From Clostridia bacterium (GTDB lineage Bacteria; Bacillota; Clostridia; Christensenellales; Borkfalkiaceae), in contig JAFWXT010000059.1 in the NCBI GenBank assembly GCA_017522945.1, positions 1 to 60,100 on the forward strand: a stretch of 60,100 bases of DNA, in the 5' to 3' direction. This document shows, one piece after another, positions 1 to 8,991 of this stretch. Position numbers and translations under genes: made by a program. A model generated the notes under the pieces. The model saw only the letters and a list, made by a program, of their open reading frames with translations, ran no database searches and was not told where the DNA came from. The stretch's first letter is position 1. The number at the start of each line of letters is the position of its first letter.

Positions 1-213
1 GACCACGCGCTCATATTCCACCTGTACTATCTCTGATTCCTTGTTATTGGGATCTTTTCTTTCGTTGGAATAGGAATGCACCGTAAACGTGCCGTCGCCG
101 TTGTCCTTACAGCTTATCCAAAAGCTATAGCCCACAACATGCTTTTCCCCGTCCACAGGAACATACTGCAATGCGTAATCCGGGAAATTGAATTTTACCA
201 TTAAATAATACAT
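1..213 (-). CDS. Unrecognised protein, N-terminal part (cut by window edge)
   Basis: The reading frame is open from an ATG at 213 to the window edge, about 71 residues beginning MYYLMVKFNF. A GAGGTG ribosome binding site lies five bases upstream of that ATG. The residues are rich in Y, D, N and G (for example SFWISCKDNGDGTFTVHSYS), which looks like a real beta-rich protein, but I do not recognise the family. G+C is about 46% in the first 180 bases by my count, against about one third in nearby genes, and codons such as GGC, GTG and GAG are used more. This suggests recent acquisition. It follows a coding remnant at 225-338, with the remnant's stop codon next to this gene's ribosome binding site. 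Confidence 0.6.
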   Translation of the reverse strand, partial: MYYLMVKFNFPDYALQYVPVDGEKHVVGYSFWISCKDNGDGTFTVHSYSNERKDPNNKESEIVQVEYERVV

Positions 214-224
214 ACCATCACCTC

Positions 225-338
225 TTATTTTGTAAGTGTTGCATCAAAGATACCGTAAGAAAGCGTGTTGCTGTTATGGTCGAGCCAAAATGTCAAACAC
301 TCGCAGTTTGCATTATACCACATTCTAACATTAAAATC
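225..338 (-). pseudogene. C-terminal remnant of an unrecognised gene
   Basis: Read on the minus strand, 338 to 225 encodes about 37 residues beginning DFNVRMWYNANCECLTFW and ending DATLTK, then TAA. The composition looks coding (W, Y, C, N and D in a natural mix, G+C-richer codons like the next gene). The stop sits directly before the next gene's ribosome binding site, as in an operon. No upstream start fits. Going upstream the frame runs into the hairpin array, stays open through the first two hairpins and meets TGA at about 382-384. I infer the 3' end of a gene whose 5' part was replaced by the array; a short real gene starting at the internal ATG (residue 6) is the alternative. Confidence 0.4.
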
Positions 339-526
339 AAGGCGTAAGCCTTGTATATCATCAATTTCATAAGAAATTGCATATCACCAACACGCAGTGT
401 TGTATATCATCATTGCGAAAGAGTATACAGCCTATGGCTGATGATATGCACCTTCTGTGATGAGATACACGCTAAAGCGTGATGATATACGCCTTGCGGC
501 GATGATATACCAAGTCTGCGACTTGG
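338..526. repeat. Array of nine short hairpins with conserved spacers
   Basis: Nine short palindromes follow one another at about 20-base intervals. Clear stems are CAAGGC/GCCTTG (338-353), CAATTTC/GAAATTG (362-379), CAACAC/GTGTTG (388-402), CAGCC/GGCTG (428-440), CACGC/GCGTG (468-481), CGCC/GGCG (490-501) and CCAAGTC/GACTTGG (510-526). Two members, near 413-427 and 449-459, are decayed. Stem sequences differ but pairing is kept. The spacers are conserved: TATATCATCA in the left three units and its reverse complement, TGATGATATA, in the right units, so the array also folds as one large imperfect inverted repeat around 413-427. It is not a CRISPR, because the palindromes rather than the spacers vary. 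Confidence 0.75.
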
Positions 527-530
527 ATAA

Positions 531-568
531 AAAAAGACTCAAGATTGTATCCAATCCTGAGTCTTTTT
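531..568 (-). terminator. Rho-independent terminator after tRNA-Glu
   Basis: A long stem, GACTCAGGATTG with its near-complement CAATCTTGAGTC read on the minus strand, is followed by seven T. It starts one base after the encoded CCA of the tRNA. Runs of A and T on both sides could let it stop transcription in either direction. Confidence 0.8.
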
Positions 569-569
569 T

Positions 570-644
570 TGGTAGCCCCATGGGGAATCGAACCCCAGTT
601 TTCACCGTGAGAGGGTGACGTCTTAGCCGCTTGACCATGAGGCC
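570..644 (-). tRNA. tRNA-Glu (anticodon CTC), CCA encoded
   Basis: The 75-base minus-strand sequence folds as a full cloverleaf. It has a 7-bp acceptor stem with a G1-U72 wobble, a D arm GTC/GAC, an anticodon stem TCACC/GGTGA around loop CTCTCAC (anticodon CTC), a T arm TGGGG/CCCCA with loop TTCGATT, discriminator A and a genomic CCA. The body matches the usual bacterial tRNA-Glu pattern. It reads GAG, so it is probably the minor Glu isoacceptor beside a UUC tRNA elsewhere. Its 3' side faces the G+C-richer fragment and the hairpin array, which is the side where integrative elements usually insert. Confidence 0.93.
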
Positions 645-743
645 TTGTAAATGCTTAATTATATTAACACATTTAATAATAAATTTGCAAATATTTTTAA
701 GCAGTTTTACTAAATTATTTTAAAAAATAAATTAAAAATAAAT

Positions 744-1739
744 TTATAAACTCTCTTCCACTAAAACTGGTTTAGTATTTTCTGGCAATGGAGTTATTTT
801 TATCTTTTTAACAAGCACCTTTGATATTGCATCACAAAGCAAACAACATAAATAAGTTATATACGCACCCATACTAACGTCAGTTAAAAAATGTGCGCCT
901 ACAACTATTCTTGAAAGCATTACTAATAAGGTATAAATAACTGTAACCGAAACAAATATTGCTTTTACCTTTAAATTGTTTGTTTTTTCAAACATACTTG
1001 GTATGTAAATCAATGCTAAAACAGTTGCAGCGGCAGCACTATGCCCCGATGGGAATGACTTAAACCAGTCGCTTGTAGCACCGTAAAGAGTTTTCCAATC
1101 ATCTAAAATTTCAGGTTTTGCTTGAAATTCGTACCATCTTTTAAACATTTCAAAATCTTCAAGCATAAACATTGCTCTATATCTTGGTCTTGAAGCAAGA
1201 GTTTTTAAAACAGTTGTACAAATTCTTTGAGTTATAACTACGGCAAAAAATACAAACGCCCAAACGATCATTTTGTTATAAAAAGAGGATGGTATTTTGT
1301 TCATAAAATAAAATACTAAAAAGGTAATAGCTCCACCTAATAATAGATAGCAAATAAAATCTACAGGTCCGCCAAGCAAGTGTTCAAAATCAAAATGCTG
1401 AGATGAATACTTAAATAATCTTGAAACCATATAAGTAGCCATACCAACAGCCGCTGCCAACCCCAAAATCATAAAAACTATTGTAATCCAAGTTTTCTCA
1501 CGGCGTTTAGCGTTATGAAACACTATTGCACCAGCAAAAATGCTTAACCAATAAATAGGCGTTTCACCGACAATTTCAAAAAAAGCACCAAAAAAGTTTT
1601 TAGAATAATAATTTCCACTTTCAAGGTCAACTAATTTTTTACTTATTTCTAAATCGTAAAACGTACCTATTAAAAATAAAGTTAAAAAACATAGGGTAAC
1701 AATCGAAAACGATATAATACTACTCTTTTTAATTTTCAT
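744..1739 (-). CDS. PAP2-family membrane phosphatase
   Basis: This 331-residue polytopic membrane protein has about six hydrophobic segments, the first at residues 8-28. It carries the three PAP2 signature regions: KTLASRPRYR (179-188), PSGHS (230-234) and SRIVVGAHFLTD (276-287), giving the catalytic histidines H233 and H283 and the nearby D287. The family dephosphorylates lipid phosphates such as undecaprenyl pyrophosphate or phosphatidyl phosphates on the outer membrane face; the substrate here cannot be told. The spacing of the first motif (K then RP four residues on) is shorter than the classic pattern. The ATG at 1739 has a GAGGTG site. It lies 18 bases after the YitT gene and is probably co-transcribed with it. 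Confidence 0.85.
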   Translation of the reverse strand: MKIKKSSIISFSIVTLCFLTLFLIGTFYDLEISKKLVDLESGNYYSKNFFGAFFEIVGETPIYWLSIFAGAIVFHNAKRREKTWITIVFMILGLAAAVGMATYMVSRLFKYSSQHFDFEHLLGGPVDFICYLLLGGAITFLVFYFMNKIPSSFYNKMIVWAFVFFAVVITQRICTTVLKTLASRPRYRAMFMLEDFEMFKRWYEFQAKPEILDDWKTLYGATSDWFKSFPSGHSAAAATVLALIYIPSMFEKTNNLKVKAIFVSVTVIYTLLVMLSRIVVGAHFLTDVSMGAYITYLCCLLCDAISKVLVKKIKITPLPENTKPVLVEESL

Positions 1740-1757
1740 AACTACACCTCACATAAT

Positions 1758-2699
1758 TTATTTAAAAAAGACCCCAAAAACTTCGCTAACAGATGATGCA
1801 AAAGCAAACGTATCGGGATATTTTTTTAAAACTTTTTCAAAATCAGCAACTTGATTGTTTCTTATAACGCAAATTAACAAGTATTTTTCTTTATTTGCAT
1901 ACATTCCTTTTGCGTTTGTAACAGTTACGCTATGCCCTAATTTATCAATCAATTCGCGAGCAAGCTCATCCGGATGCTCGGTAACTACTTCAAATTTTAA
2001 CGCCTTTTTAACGCCATTCATTACGTATTCGGTAACTTTGCTAAAAACCATTACGTAAATTATTGAAAAAAATGCGCTTTCTGGAATTATCCAATCCCCT
2101 TTAGGATAAATAAAACAAGATACCAAAATTATTGCGGCATTAAAGCCAAATAACAAAAACGAAACGTTTGCTCTCGGTTTTTTCTTTTGGATACAGTTAA
2201 CCAAAATATCAACGCCACCAAGCGAAGATGCATGTCGAAAATTAAGCGCAATACTAATCCCAGCACAAACACCACTTATCAAACTTGCAAAAAGTTTTTT
2301 ACCAAAGTCGCTTTCACCGCTAAGAGTTAATCCTACAAACTGAAGTTTTCCATCTCTATCAAGTAAACCAAGTAAAAATAAACTTCCACACATAACAAAA
2401 ACGCTTATGGTTGTGCGAATGGCAAACCTTTTAGATAAGTAGAAGAATGCCAAAATTAGTAGCGGTAAGTTTAAAAACAACAAGGTAAAAGTACCAGTGT
2501 TTAAATCTTCAGTAATATAGGATACGAAGGCTAAAATACCACTTAAACCGCTTGGCGCAAAATCATTCGGTAAAACGAACATATAAGTAGTTATTGAATA
2601 AAGCAAGGTAGCAATAACCACCATAACAATTCCCTTTATTTCTTCAATAACAGGATTAGGTTGTTTCACTACACCGTTAATTGGTCTTATTTCATCCAT
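1758..2699 (-). CDS. YitT-family membrane protein (DUF161 plus DUF2179)
   Basis: About 313 residues from the chosen start MDEIRPINGV. The first two thirds hold five to six hydrophobic segments, with features typical of the YitT (DUF161) region: PNDFAPSGLSG near the N-terminus and SSLGGVDILV later. A soluble C-terminal domain of about 80 residues (from EVVTEHPDELARELIDKLGH to the end) matches the DUF2179 pattern. The function of the family is not established; a transport role is often suggested. The frame is open back to 2780, but the extra N-terminal residues are polar and Lys-rich. No start has a clear ribosome binding site, so the start is uncertain. Confidence 0.8.
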   Translation of the reverse strand: MDEIRPINGVVKQPNPVIEEIKGIVMVVIATLLYSITTYMFVLPNDFAPSGLSGILAFVSYITEDLNTGTFTLLFLNLPLLILAFFYLSKRFAIRTTISVFVMCGSLFLLGLLDRDGKLQFVGLTLSGESDFGKKLFASLISGVCAGISIALNFRHASSLGGVDILVNCIQKKKPRANVSFLLFGFNAAIILVSCFIYPKGDWIIPESAFFSIIYVMVFSKVTEYVMNGVKKALKFEVVTEHPDELARELIDKLGHSVTVTNAKGMYANKEKYLLICVIRNNQVADFEKVLKKYPDTFAFASSVSEVFGVFFK

Positions 2700-2908
2700 G
2701 GTAAAAACCGTTATAAACGAGTCAAAAAGAGTTGACTGCATTTTGATTATAAAAAATTTCTTTTTTTTATCATAACACAATGAAAAAAAAATGTCACTTA
2801 TTTTTTTACCTTTTATTTATTTTTTAATCATTATTGTTAATAAAGGTATTGTTATGGTAAATATTTCGACTAATTATTAAAAAAAATGATAATTTAACTT
2901 TAAAATGG

Positions 2909-2938
2909 TTGGAATAAAACAACCTTTTGTGATATAAT
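2909..2938 (+). promoter_or_regulatory. Promoter of leuS-apeB
   Basis: TTGGAA at 2909-2914 and TATAAT at 2933-2938 are separated by 18 bases, and the leuS start is 45 bases downstream. The -35 box overlaps a small GGTTG/CAACC inverted repeat. No T-box element is visible before leuS, unlike thrS and ileS in this window. Confidence 0.6.
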
Positions 2939-2983
2939 TTATAAGAAAAATTGTTTCCACTAATTTTAGGAGTGAATTTTTAT

Positions 2984-5419
2984 ATGATGGATATGAAAGA
3001 AATTGAAAAAAAGTGGCAAGAGCGTTGGGAAAAAGATAAAGCATCAACCTTTAACAAGAAGAACGTTGATAAAAAGTTTTATTGCTTAGAAATGTTCTCA
3101 TACCCTTCCGGCGCTAAGCTTCACGCAGGTCACTGGTATAACTACGGTCCAACCGATAGTTATGCAAGATACAAAAAAATGAAGGGTTACGAAGTTTTCC
3201 AACCAATGGGATTCGATGCTTTTGGTTTACCTGCTGAAAACTATGCTATTAAAACGGGCGTTCACCCACAAGATTCAACTGTTAAAAATATCGAAACAAT
3301 GGAAACTCAACTTAAGAATATGGGTGCTATGTTCGATTGGTCAGCTGAAATCAAAACATGTATGCCCGATTATTATAAATGGACTCAATGGCTCTTTTTA
3401 AAATTATATGAAAAGGGATTAGCATATAGAAAAGAAGCTCCTGTAAACTGGTGCTCTTCTTGTAATACAGTTTTAGCTAACGAACAAGTTATTGACGGCT
3501 CGTGCGAACGTTGCGGAACTCAAGTAGTTAAAAAAGATTTAACTCAATGGTTCTTTAAGATTACCGACTATGCCGAAGAATTACTAACTGGTCTTGATAA
3601 GCTTGATTGGCCCGAAAAAACTAAGGCTATGCAACGCAACTGGATTGGTAAATCTGTTGGTGGCGAAATTTTATTTACCGCAGAATCTGGCGAAACTTTT
3701 AAAGTTTTCACTACGAGAGCAGATACTATTTACGGCGTTTCATACGTAGTTTTAGCTCCTGAACATCCATTAGTAGCAAAGCTTACTACTGAAAAACAAA
3801 AAGAAGCTGTTGAAACTTATATTGAAAATACTGGCAAGATTGATGAAATTGAACGTTTATCAACTGCCCGCGAAAAAACCGGTGTGTTCACGGGTTCTTA
3901 TGCCATCAACCCTATTAACGGTAAAAAAATTCCTATTTATATTGCAGATTACGTTTTATATTCTTATGGTACGGGTGCTGTTATGGGCGTTCCCGCTCAC
4001 GATGAACGTGACTTTTTATTTGCAAATAAATATAATTTACCTATAAATCGCGTTATTCACTCAACAAAAGGCGAAGACAAACTTCCATACTGTGAAGACG
4101 GTGTTATGATCAATAGTAGAACTTACGATGGATTAACAAGCGAAGAAGGTCGCAAGGCAGTATTAAAATCACTTCATAACGAAGGAAAAGGTGGTCCTAA
4201 GGTTAATTATAGATTACGTGACTGGCTTATCTCTCGTCAAAGATACTGGGGCGCACCAATTCCAGTTATTTACTGTGAAAAATGCGGTATTGTTCCAGTT
4301 CCTGAAAAGGATTTACCTGTTTTATTACCATACGACGTTGAATTTAAGCCTGACGGAAAGTCACCACTCGCTAAACACGAAGGCTTTATGCATACAAAAT
4401 GCCCACACTGTGGCGGTGACGCTGTAAGAGAGTCGGATACTTTAGACACTTTCGTTTGTTCAAGTTGGTATTACCTACGCTACCCTGATGCAAACAACGC
4501 TGATGAAGCCTTTAACCCTGAAATAATCAATAAAATGTTACCAGTTGATAAATACGTTGGTGGTGCTGAACACGCTTGTATGCACCTATTATACGCAAGA
4601 TTTATCACTAAAGCATTGCGCGATATGGGTTATTTAACCTTTGACGAACCATTTAAGTCACTTACTCACCAAGGCTTAATTTTAGGACCAGACGGATTTA
4701 AAATGAGTAAAAGCCGTGGTAACGTTATTTCGCCCGATGATTACATTACAACTTACGGTTCAGACGTGTTCCGTTTATATTTAATGTTTGGCTTTAGCTA
4801 CGTAGAAGGCGGTCCATGGGATGACGGCGGTATTAAATCTATCGCTAAATTCGTTGAAAGAGTAGAAAGAATAGTTGATAAAGTAATTTCTTATAAGCCT
4901 GGAAAAACTTTAGCTTACGAAAAGGAAGAAAAAGAACTTTTATATACTATGCACTATTCTATTAAGAGTATCGATAGAGATATTGAATGCTTCTCATTTA
5001 ATACAGCAGTTGCCCGTGTTATGGAATTTGTTAACGCGCTATTTAAATACGATTCACTTGATAAGGAAAAGAACGTTAAACTTTTAAAAGAATGTATCAA
5101 TAATTTAGTATTGCTTATTGCTCCGTTAACACCTCACTTTGCTGAAGAACTTTGGTCACGCCTTGGAAATAAGAAATCAGTATTTACTTCTCCATACCCT
5201 GTTTATGAAGAAAGATATTTGGTTTTAGATGAAACTGAATACGGCGTACAAATCAATAGTAAAATGAAAACTAAAATTATTCTTTCTAAAACTTTAACTA
5301 ATCAACAAATTGAAGAAGCAGTTTTAGCTGATGAAAAAATTAAACCTTTACTTGAAGGTAAAACTGTTGTAAAAACAATTATTATTCCTTTAAGATTAGT
5401 AAATATTATAGTAAAATAA
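2984..5419 (+). CDS. leuS: Leucyl-tRNA synthetase
   Basis: This 811-residue class I synthetase charges tRNA-Leu. Visible features in order are the HIGH-type motif HAGH (47-50) before a Rossmann core, an inserted Zn-type Cys cluster (CSSCN and CERCG), the CP1 editing domain with TRADTIYG, a second Cys pair region (CEKCG and CPHCGG), the class signature [16 protein letters not shown] at 573-577, and an alpha-helical anticodon domain. Length fits bacterial LeuRS. I chose ATG 2984, which follows AGGAG (2968-2972) by 11 bases; an ATG directly after it is also possible. apeB starts two bases after the stop codon, so the two form an operon. Confidence 0.97.
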   Translation: MMDMKEIEKKWQERWEKDKASTFNKKNVDKKFYCLEMFSYPSGAKLHAGHWYNYGPTDSYARYKKMKGYEVFQPMGFDAFGLPAENYAIKTGVHPQDSTVKNIETMETQLKNMGAMFDWSAEIKTCMPDYYKWTQWLFLKLYEKGLAYRKEAPVNWCSSCNTVLANEQVIDGSCERCGTQVVKKDLTQWFFKITDYAEELLTGLDKLDWPEKTKAMQRNWIGKSVGGEILFTAESGETFKVFTTRADTIYGVSYVVLAPEHPLVAKLTTEKQKEAVETYIENTGKIDEIERLSTAREKTGVFTGSYAINPINGKKIPIYIADYVLYSYGTGAVMGVPAHDERDFLFANKYNLPINRVIHSTKGEDKLPYCEDGVMINSRTYDGLTSEEGRKAVLKSLHNEGKGGPKVNYRLRDWLISRQRYWGAPIPVIYCEKCGIVPVPEKDLPVLLPYDVEFKPDGKSPLAKHEGFMHTKCPHCGGDAVRESDTLDTFVCSSWYYLRYPDANNADEAFNPEIINKMLPVDKYVGGAEHACMHLLYARFITKALRDMGYLTFDEPFKSLTHQGLILGPDGFKMSKSRGNVISPDDYITTYGSDVFRLYLMFGFSYVEGGPWDDGGIKSIAKFVERVERIVDKVISYKPGKTLAYEKEEKELLYTMHYSIKSIDRDIECFSFNTAVARVMEFVNALFKYDSLDKEKNVKLLKECINNLVLLIAPLTPHFAEELWSRLGNKKSVFTSPYPVYEERYLVLDETEYGVQINSKMKTKIILSKTLTNQQIEEAVLADEKIKPLLEGKTVVKTIIIPLRLVNIIVK

Positions 5420-5421
5420 TT

Positions 5422-6666
5422 ATGAACGATATTCTTAATTTATTAAATAAAAGTAAAACTCCATATCATTTAGTTAGCGAAGTAAAAGCAATTTTAAACC
5501 AAAATGGATTTATAGAATTAAACGAAAAAATCCCTTTTAAAATCAGTAAAAATAAAAAATATTACGTTACACGTAACGACTCTGCTTTGATTGCTTTTAC
5601 AACTGGTGATGAAATTAACGGCTATAATATTATAGCTTCACATACCGACTCGCCTTGTTTCAAAGTTAAGTTTGGCAAAACTTCAGTTACTGCTGGAACA
5701 ACTAAGCTACCCGTTGAACAATATGGTGGTGGCCTTAGATATTCGTGGCTTGACAGACCATTAAAATTATGTGGTAGATTGTGCGGAGAAAAGGATGGAA
5801 AAATTGTTTCAACACTTTACGAAAGTGAAAGCAACTTTGTTATTCCAAGTGTTGCTATTCATATGCGTCGTAACGCAAACGATTCGCTTTCGGTTAATCC
5901 ACAAGTTGACTGTCAACCTTTATACGCCCTATCAAACGATGCTGATAAATTTGCAAATGATTTGCGCGAAAAATTTGACGGTAACCTTTTAGATTGTGAT
6001 TTGTTTTTAGTTTGCGATCAACAACCCTTTTACTGTGGCGCAAATAACGAATTTTTGTGTTCACCACGAGTTGATAACCTAACAAGCTGTTTTTCTTCAC
6101 TTTTTGCGCTAATAAACGCTAAAAATGAGCAAATGGTTAACGTAATTTATCTTGCAGACAACGAAGAAGTTGGTAGTAGAACTAAACAAGGGGCAGGTTC
6201 TAAATTCCTTTATGATACTTTATATAGGATAAATAATGGATTTTCACTTTCGGAAGAATGTTTTTATACTACCCTTGCAAATTCCTTTATGGTATCATGC
6301 GATAATGCTCACGCAGTTCACCCTAACCACCCCGAACTTTCGGACATGACAGACAGTGTTTTATTGGGCAAAGGTGTTGTTATTAAACATCACGGTAATC
6401 AAAATTACACTACTGATGCTATAAGTAGCGCAACTCTTAAAAATATTTTAGCAAGAAACAATATTCCATACTGTGATTTTTATATGCGCGCGGATATGCC
6501 TTGCGGTGGAACTTTAGGAGCTATTAGTTCTTCTAATCTTTCAATTTCAAGTATTGATATCGGAATGGGGCAACTTGCAATGCACTCGGCAGTTGAAACT
6601 TTTGCGATAAAGGATTACGAAATTATTAGTCAAGCTTTAACTTGTTTTTTAAATGAAAATAAATAA
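5422..6666 (+). CDS. apeB: M18-family aminopeptidase
   Basis: A 414-residue zinc aminopeptidase of the M18 family, which removes N-terminal residues (often acidic or neutral) from peptides in the cytoplasm. Metal and catalytic motifs are in the expected order: SHTDSPC (H74, D76), the DNEEVGS motif in the middle, RADMPCGGTLG, and GQLAMHSAVE near the C-terminus. Length agrees with bacterial M18 enzymes. The start ATG lies two bases after the leuS stop with no clear ribosome binding site, which suggests translational coupling. A stem-loop terminator follows at 6685. Confidence 0.93.
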   Translation: MNDILNLLNKSKTPYHLVSEVKAILNQNGFIELNEKIPFKISKNKKYYVTRNDSALIAFTTGDEINGYNIIASHTDSPCFKVKFGKTSVTAGTTKLPVEQYGGGLRYSWLDRPLKLCGRLCGEKDGKIVSTLYESESNFVIPSVAIHMRRNANDSLSVNPQVDCQPLYALSNDADKFANDLREKFDGNLLDCDLFLVCDQQPFYCGANNEFLCSPRVDNLTSCFSSLFALINAKNEQMVNVIYLADNEEVGSRTKQGAGSKFLYDTLYRINNGFSLSEECFYTTLANSFMVSCDNAHAVHPNHPELSDMTDSVLLGKGVVIKHHGNQNYTTDAISSATLKNILARNNIPYCDFYMRADMPCGGTLGAISSSNLSISSIDIGMGQLAMHSAVETFAIKDYEIISQALTCFLNENK

Positions 6667-6684
6667 TATTTTGCATAAAATTTA

Positions 6685-6714
6685 AAAACGGATAGCAATT
6701 GTTATCCGTTTTTG
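6685..6714. terminator. Bidirectional terminator between apeB and thrS
   Basis: AAAAACGGATA and TATCCGTTTTT form an 11-bp stem around a short loop, with T-runs at the end on both strands. It can end leuS-apeB from the left and thrS from the right. Confidence 0.8.
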
Positions 6715-6764
6715 TTACACATAAAAATCTTAAAAATTAAAGATTTTATCTTGTTTTTTAGAAA

Positions 6765-8711
6765 TTATTTCTTAATAAATTTAGTTTTATCTTCAACTAA
6801 AAGTTTAGCAATCAATTCATCGATAGTAAGAGTATAACCTTCACCATTTCTTTCTCTTACGGTAACGGTGTTTCCACTTTCAACTTCTTTATCACCAAGT
6901 ATTAGCATATAAGGAACTTTATCAAGTTGTGCTTCTCTAATCTTTTTACCTATCTTTTCGCCCCTTAAATCAAGTTCAGGTCTTAAACCAACTTCTTGTA
7001 ATTTTTCGGCTATTTGCTTTGAATATTCAGCAGTACGGTCGGTAACGTTTAAAATCTTAACTTGAACTGGTGAAAGCCATAATGGAAGAGCGCCTGCATA
7101 TTTTTCAATTAGCATTGCAATAGTTCTTTCATAACAACCGATTGAACTTCTATGAATTACAAATGGTGTTTTCTTTTCACCGTCGGCATCAATATAACTC
7201 ATTCCAAAAGACTCGCCTGCAGCAAAGTCAAGTTGTAAAGTCATAATAGTATCTTCTTTACCAAAAACGTTCTTTGCTTGAATATCAAGCTTTGGACCGT
7301 AGAAAGCAGCTTCATCATCAGCTTCAACGTAATCCACCTTAAGATTATTAAGGATTTGACGCATTAAACTTTGAGCATTTTCCCACGCGGCATCGTTATC
7401 GATATATTTTTCTTTATTATCGCCACGTTTTGAGAAACGGTATGTTACGCTATCTTCCATACCCAAAGCTTTTAGACAGTATAAACAAATTTCCAAGCAT
7501 CTTTTAAATTCGCTTTCAATTTGCTCTGGAGTACAAATAATATGACCGTCGGCTAAGGTAAACTGACGAACACGAATTAAGCCGTGCATTTCTCCGCTCG
7601 CTTCATTTCTAAATAAAGTAGCAGTTTCAGCGTAGCGAACGGGTAAATCACGATAACTCTTTAAACCGTTTTTGTAAATTTGGTATTGGAATGGACAAGT
7701 CATTGGTCTTAACGCATAAACTTCGTCATCCTTTTCTTCTTCACCCAAAACAAACATTTTATCCTTATAATGATACCAGTGGCCTGAAATTTTATAAAGG
7801 TCGCTTTTTGCCATATAAGGTGTTTTAGTTAGCATAAAACCACGTTTTTCTTCTTCATCTTCAACAAAACGTGTTAAAATTTGCATAAGTTTAGCACCTT
7901 TTGGCATGATTATTGGAAGACCTTGACCAACGGTTTCTTCAGTCATAAAATAGCCAAGCTCTCTTCCAAGCTTATTATGGTCGCGCTTTTTAGCTTCTTC
8001 TAAAGCAAGTAAATATTCATCAAGCTCGCTCTTTTTAGCAAAAGCAGTACCGTAAATACGAGTTAACATCTTATTTTTTTCATTTCCACGCCAGTAAGCA
8101 CCAGTTAATGATGTTAACTTAAACGCCTTAATTTTACCAGTTGATGGTAAATGCGGTCCACGACAAAGGTCGGTAAATGCGCCTTGCTTATAAAAAGAAA
8201 TAGACTCGCCTTCAGGTAAATCGTTAATAAGTTCAACTTTATAGTTTTCTTTAAAGCCTTTCATAAGTTTTAAAGCATCTTTTCTTGAAAGTTCAAAGCG
8301 TTCAATTGGTAAATCGCTTTTAATAATTTTGCGCATTTCATCTTCAATTTTTGCAAAATCATCTTGAGAAATTGGTGTTTTAAACTCAAAATCATAGTAA
8401 AAACCGTTTTCAATAGTTGGGCCGATAGCCAAATTACAAGTTGGGAAAATCGATTTTACAGCTTGAGCTAAAACGTGCGAACAAGTGTGACGATAAACGT
8501 TTAAACCATCTTCACTGTCTAAAGTAACGATTTCAACAACTTCGCCACCTTTAAGTGAGCAAGATAAATCAACTAATTCGCCGTTAACTTTACCGCAAAC
8601 TGCATTACGATATAAACCTTGGCTAATAGCCATAGCCACCGATGCAACAGTTACTTCTCCGCTTTCGCTTTCAACGTTTAATAAACTACCGTCTTTTAAT
8701 TTTACTTCCAT
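6765..8711 (-). CDS. thrS: Threonyl-tRNA synthetase
   Basis: This 648-residue class II synthetase has an N-terminal TGS domain, an editing domain with HTCSHVLA, and a catalytic core whose Zn ligands are visible as the Cys of RPMTCPFQ, the His of LADGHI and the His of FVIHRSS. Motif 3 (GCYERTIAMLIE) and a C-terminal anticodon domain follow. I chose ATG 8711, nine bases after the GGAGG of CTTAGGAGG. The frame stays open for 54 more codons upstream, but those lie inside the T-box leader and resemble no protein. ThrS expression should respond to uncharged tRNA-Thr through that leader. Confidence 0.97.
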   Translation of the reverse strand: MEVKLKDGSLLNVESESGEVTVASVAMAISQGLYRNAVCGKVNGELVDLSCSLKGGEVVEIVTLDSEDGLNVYRHTCSHVLAQAVKSIFPTCNLAIGPTIENGFYYDFEFKTPISQDDFAKIEDEMRKIIKSDLPIERFELSRKDALKLMKGFKENYKVELINDLPEGESISFYKQGAFTDLCRGPHLPSTGKIKAFKLTSLTGAYWRGNEKNKMLTRIYGTAFAKKSELDEYLLALEEAKKRDHNKLGRELGYFMTEETVGQGLPIIMPKGAKLMQILTRFVEDEEEKRGFMLTKTPYMAKSDLYKISGHWYHYKDKMFVLGEEEKDDEVYALRPMTCPFQYQIYKNGLKSYRDLPVRYAETATLFRNEASGEMHGLIRVRQFTLADGHIICTPEQIESEFKRCLEICLYCLKALGMEDSVTYRFSKRGDNKEKYIDNDAAWENAQSLMRQILNNLKVDYVEADDEAAFYGPKLDIQAKNVFGKEDTIMTLQLDFAAGESFGMSYIDADGEKKTPFVIHRSSIGCYERTIAMLIEKYAGALPLWLSPVQVKILNVTDRTAEYSKQIAEKLQEVGLRPELDLRGEKIGKKIREAQLDKVPYMLILGDKEVESGNTVTVRERNGEGYTLTIDELIAKLLVEDKTKFIKK

Positions 8712-8734
8712 AAATAATAAACCTCCTAAGTTGC

Positions 8735-8957
8735 ATAAGGAAAAACAAAAGTCCTTATGCCAAAATGCATAAGGACGATAAATACCGCGGTTCCACCTTA
8801 TTTGCCCTAAAACGGGCCACTTTATGCCATTAAACGGTATGACTAACCGACGATTTTTTACAGGTGGTTTCACTTGTCAATAAACGCAACGGGCTCACAC
8901 CATTCCCGCTCGCTGAATACGCCTAATTGAGGTTACTTGTCCCAAATCGATATATTG
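8735..8957 (-). promoter_or_regulatory. T-box leader of thrS (tRNA-Thr responsive)
   Basis: Read on the minus strand, the leader carries the T-box core AAGGTGGAACCGCGG (about 8785-8800). Before it is a stem I region with GGTGTGAGCC, then a likely ACC (Thr) specifier in GTGAAACCACC. After it is a terminator stem GTCCTTATGC/GCATAAGGAC with a T-rich tail. A further CCTTATGC copy follows the terminator just before the thrS ribosome binding site. The family senses tRNA charging by pairing with the specifier and with the free CCA end. The specifier assignment is by position and codon only. Confidence 0.93.
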
Positions 8958-8962
8958 GTTAT

Positions 8963-8991
8963 ATTATACCCTTTAAGTTAACATTTGTCAA
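8963..8991 (-). promoter_or_regulatory. Promoter of the thrS leader
   Basis: On the minus strand TTGACA (8986-8991) and TATAAT (8963-8968) are exactly 17 bases apart, a perfect SigA-type promoter. The -35 box overlaps the stop codon of ytxC, so thrS has its own promoter but may also receive read-through. Confidence 0.88.

Noticed and set aside
338..526. CRISPR array
   Set aside because: Units are about 20 bases, the palindromes differ and the spacers are conserved, which is the opposite of a CRISPR; no cas genes are near.
8712..8873. Longer N-terminal part of ThrS from an upstream in-frame start
   Set aside because: The extra 54 codons lie wholly within the T-box leader, and a perfect ribosome binding site stands before the ATG at 8711.
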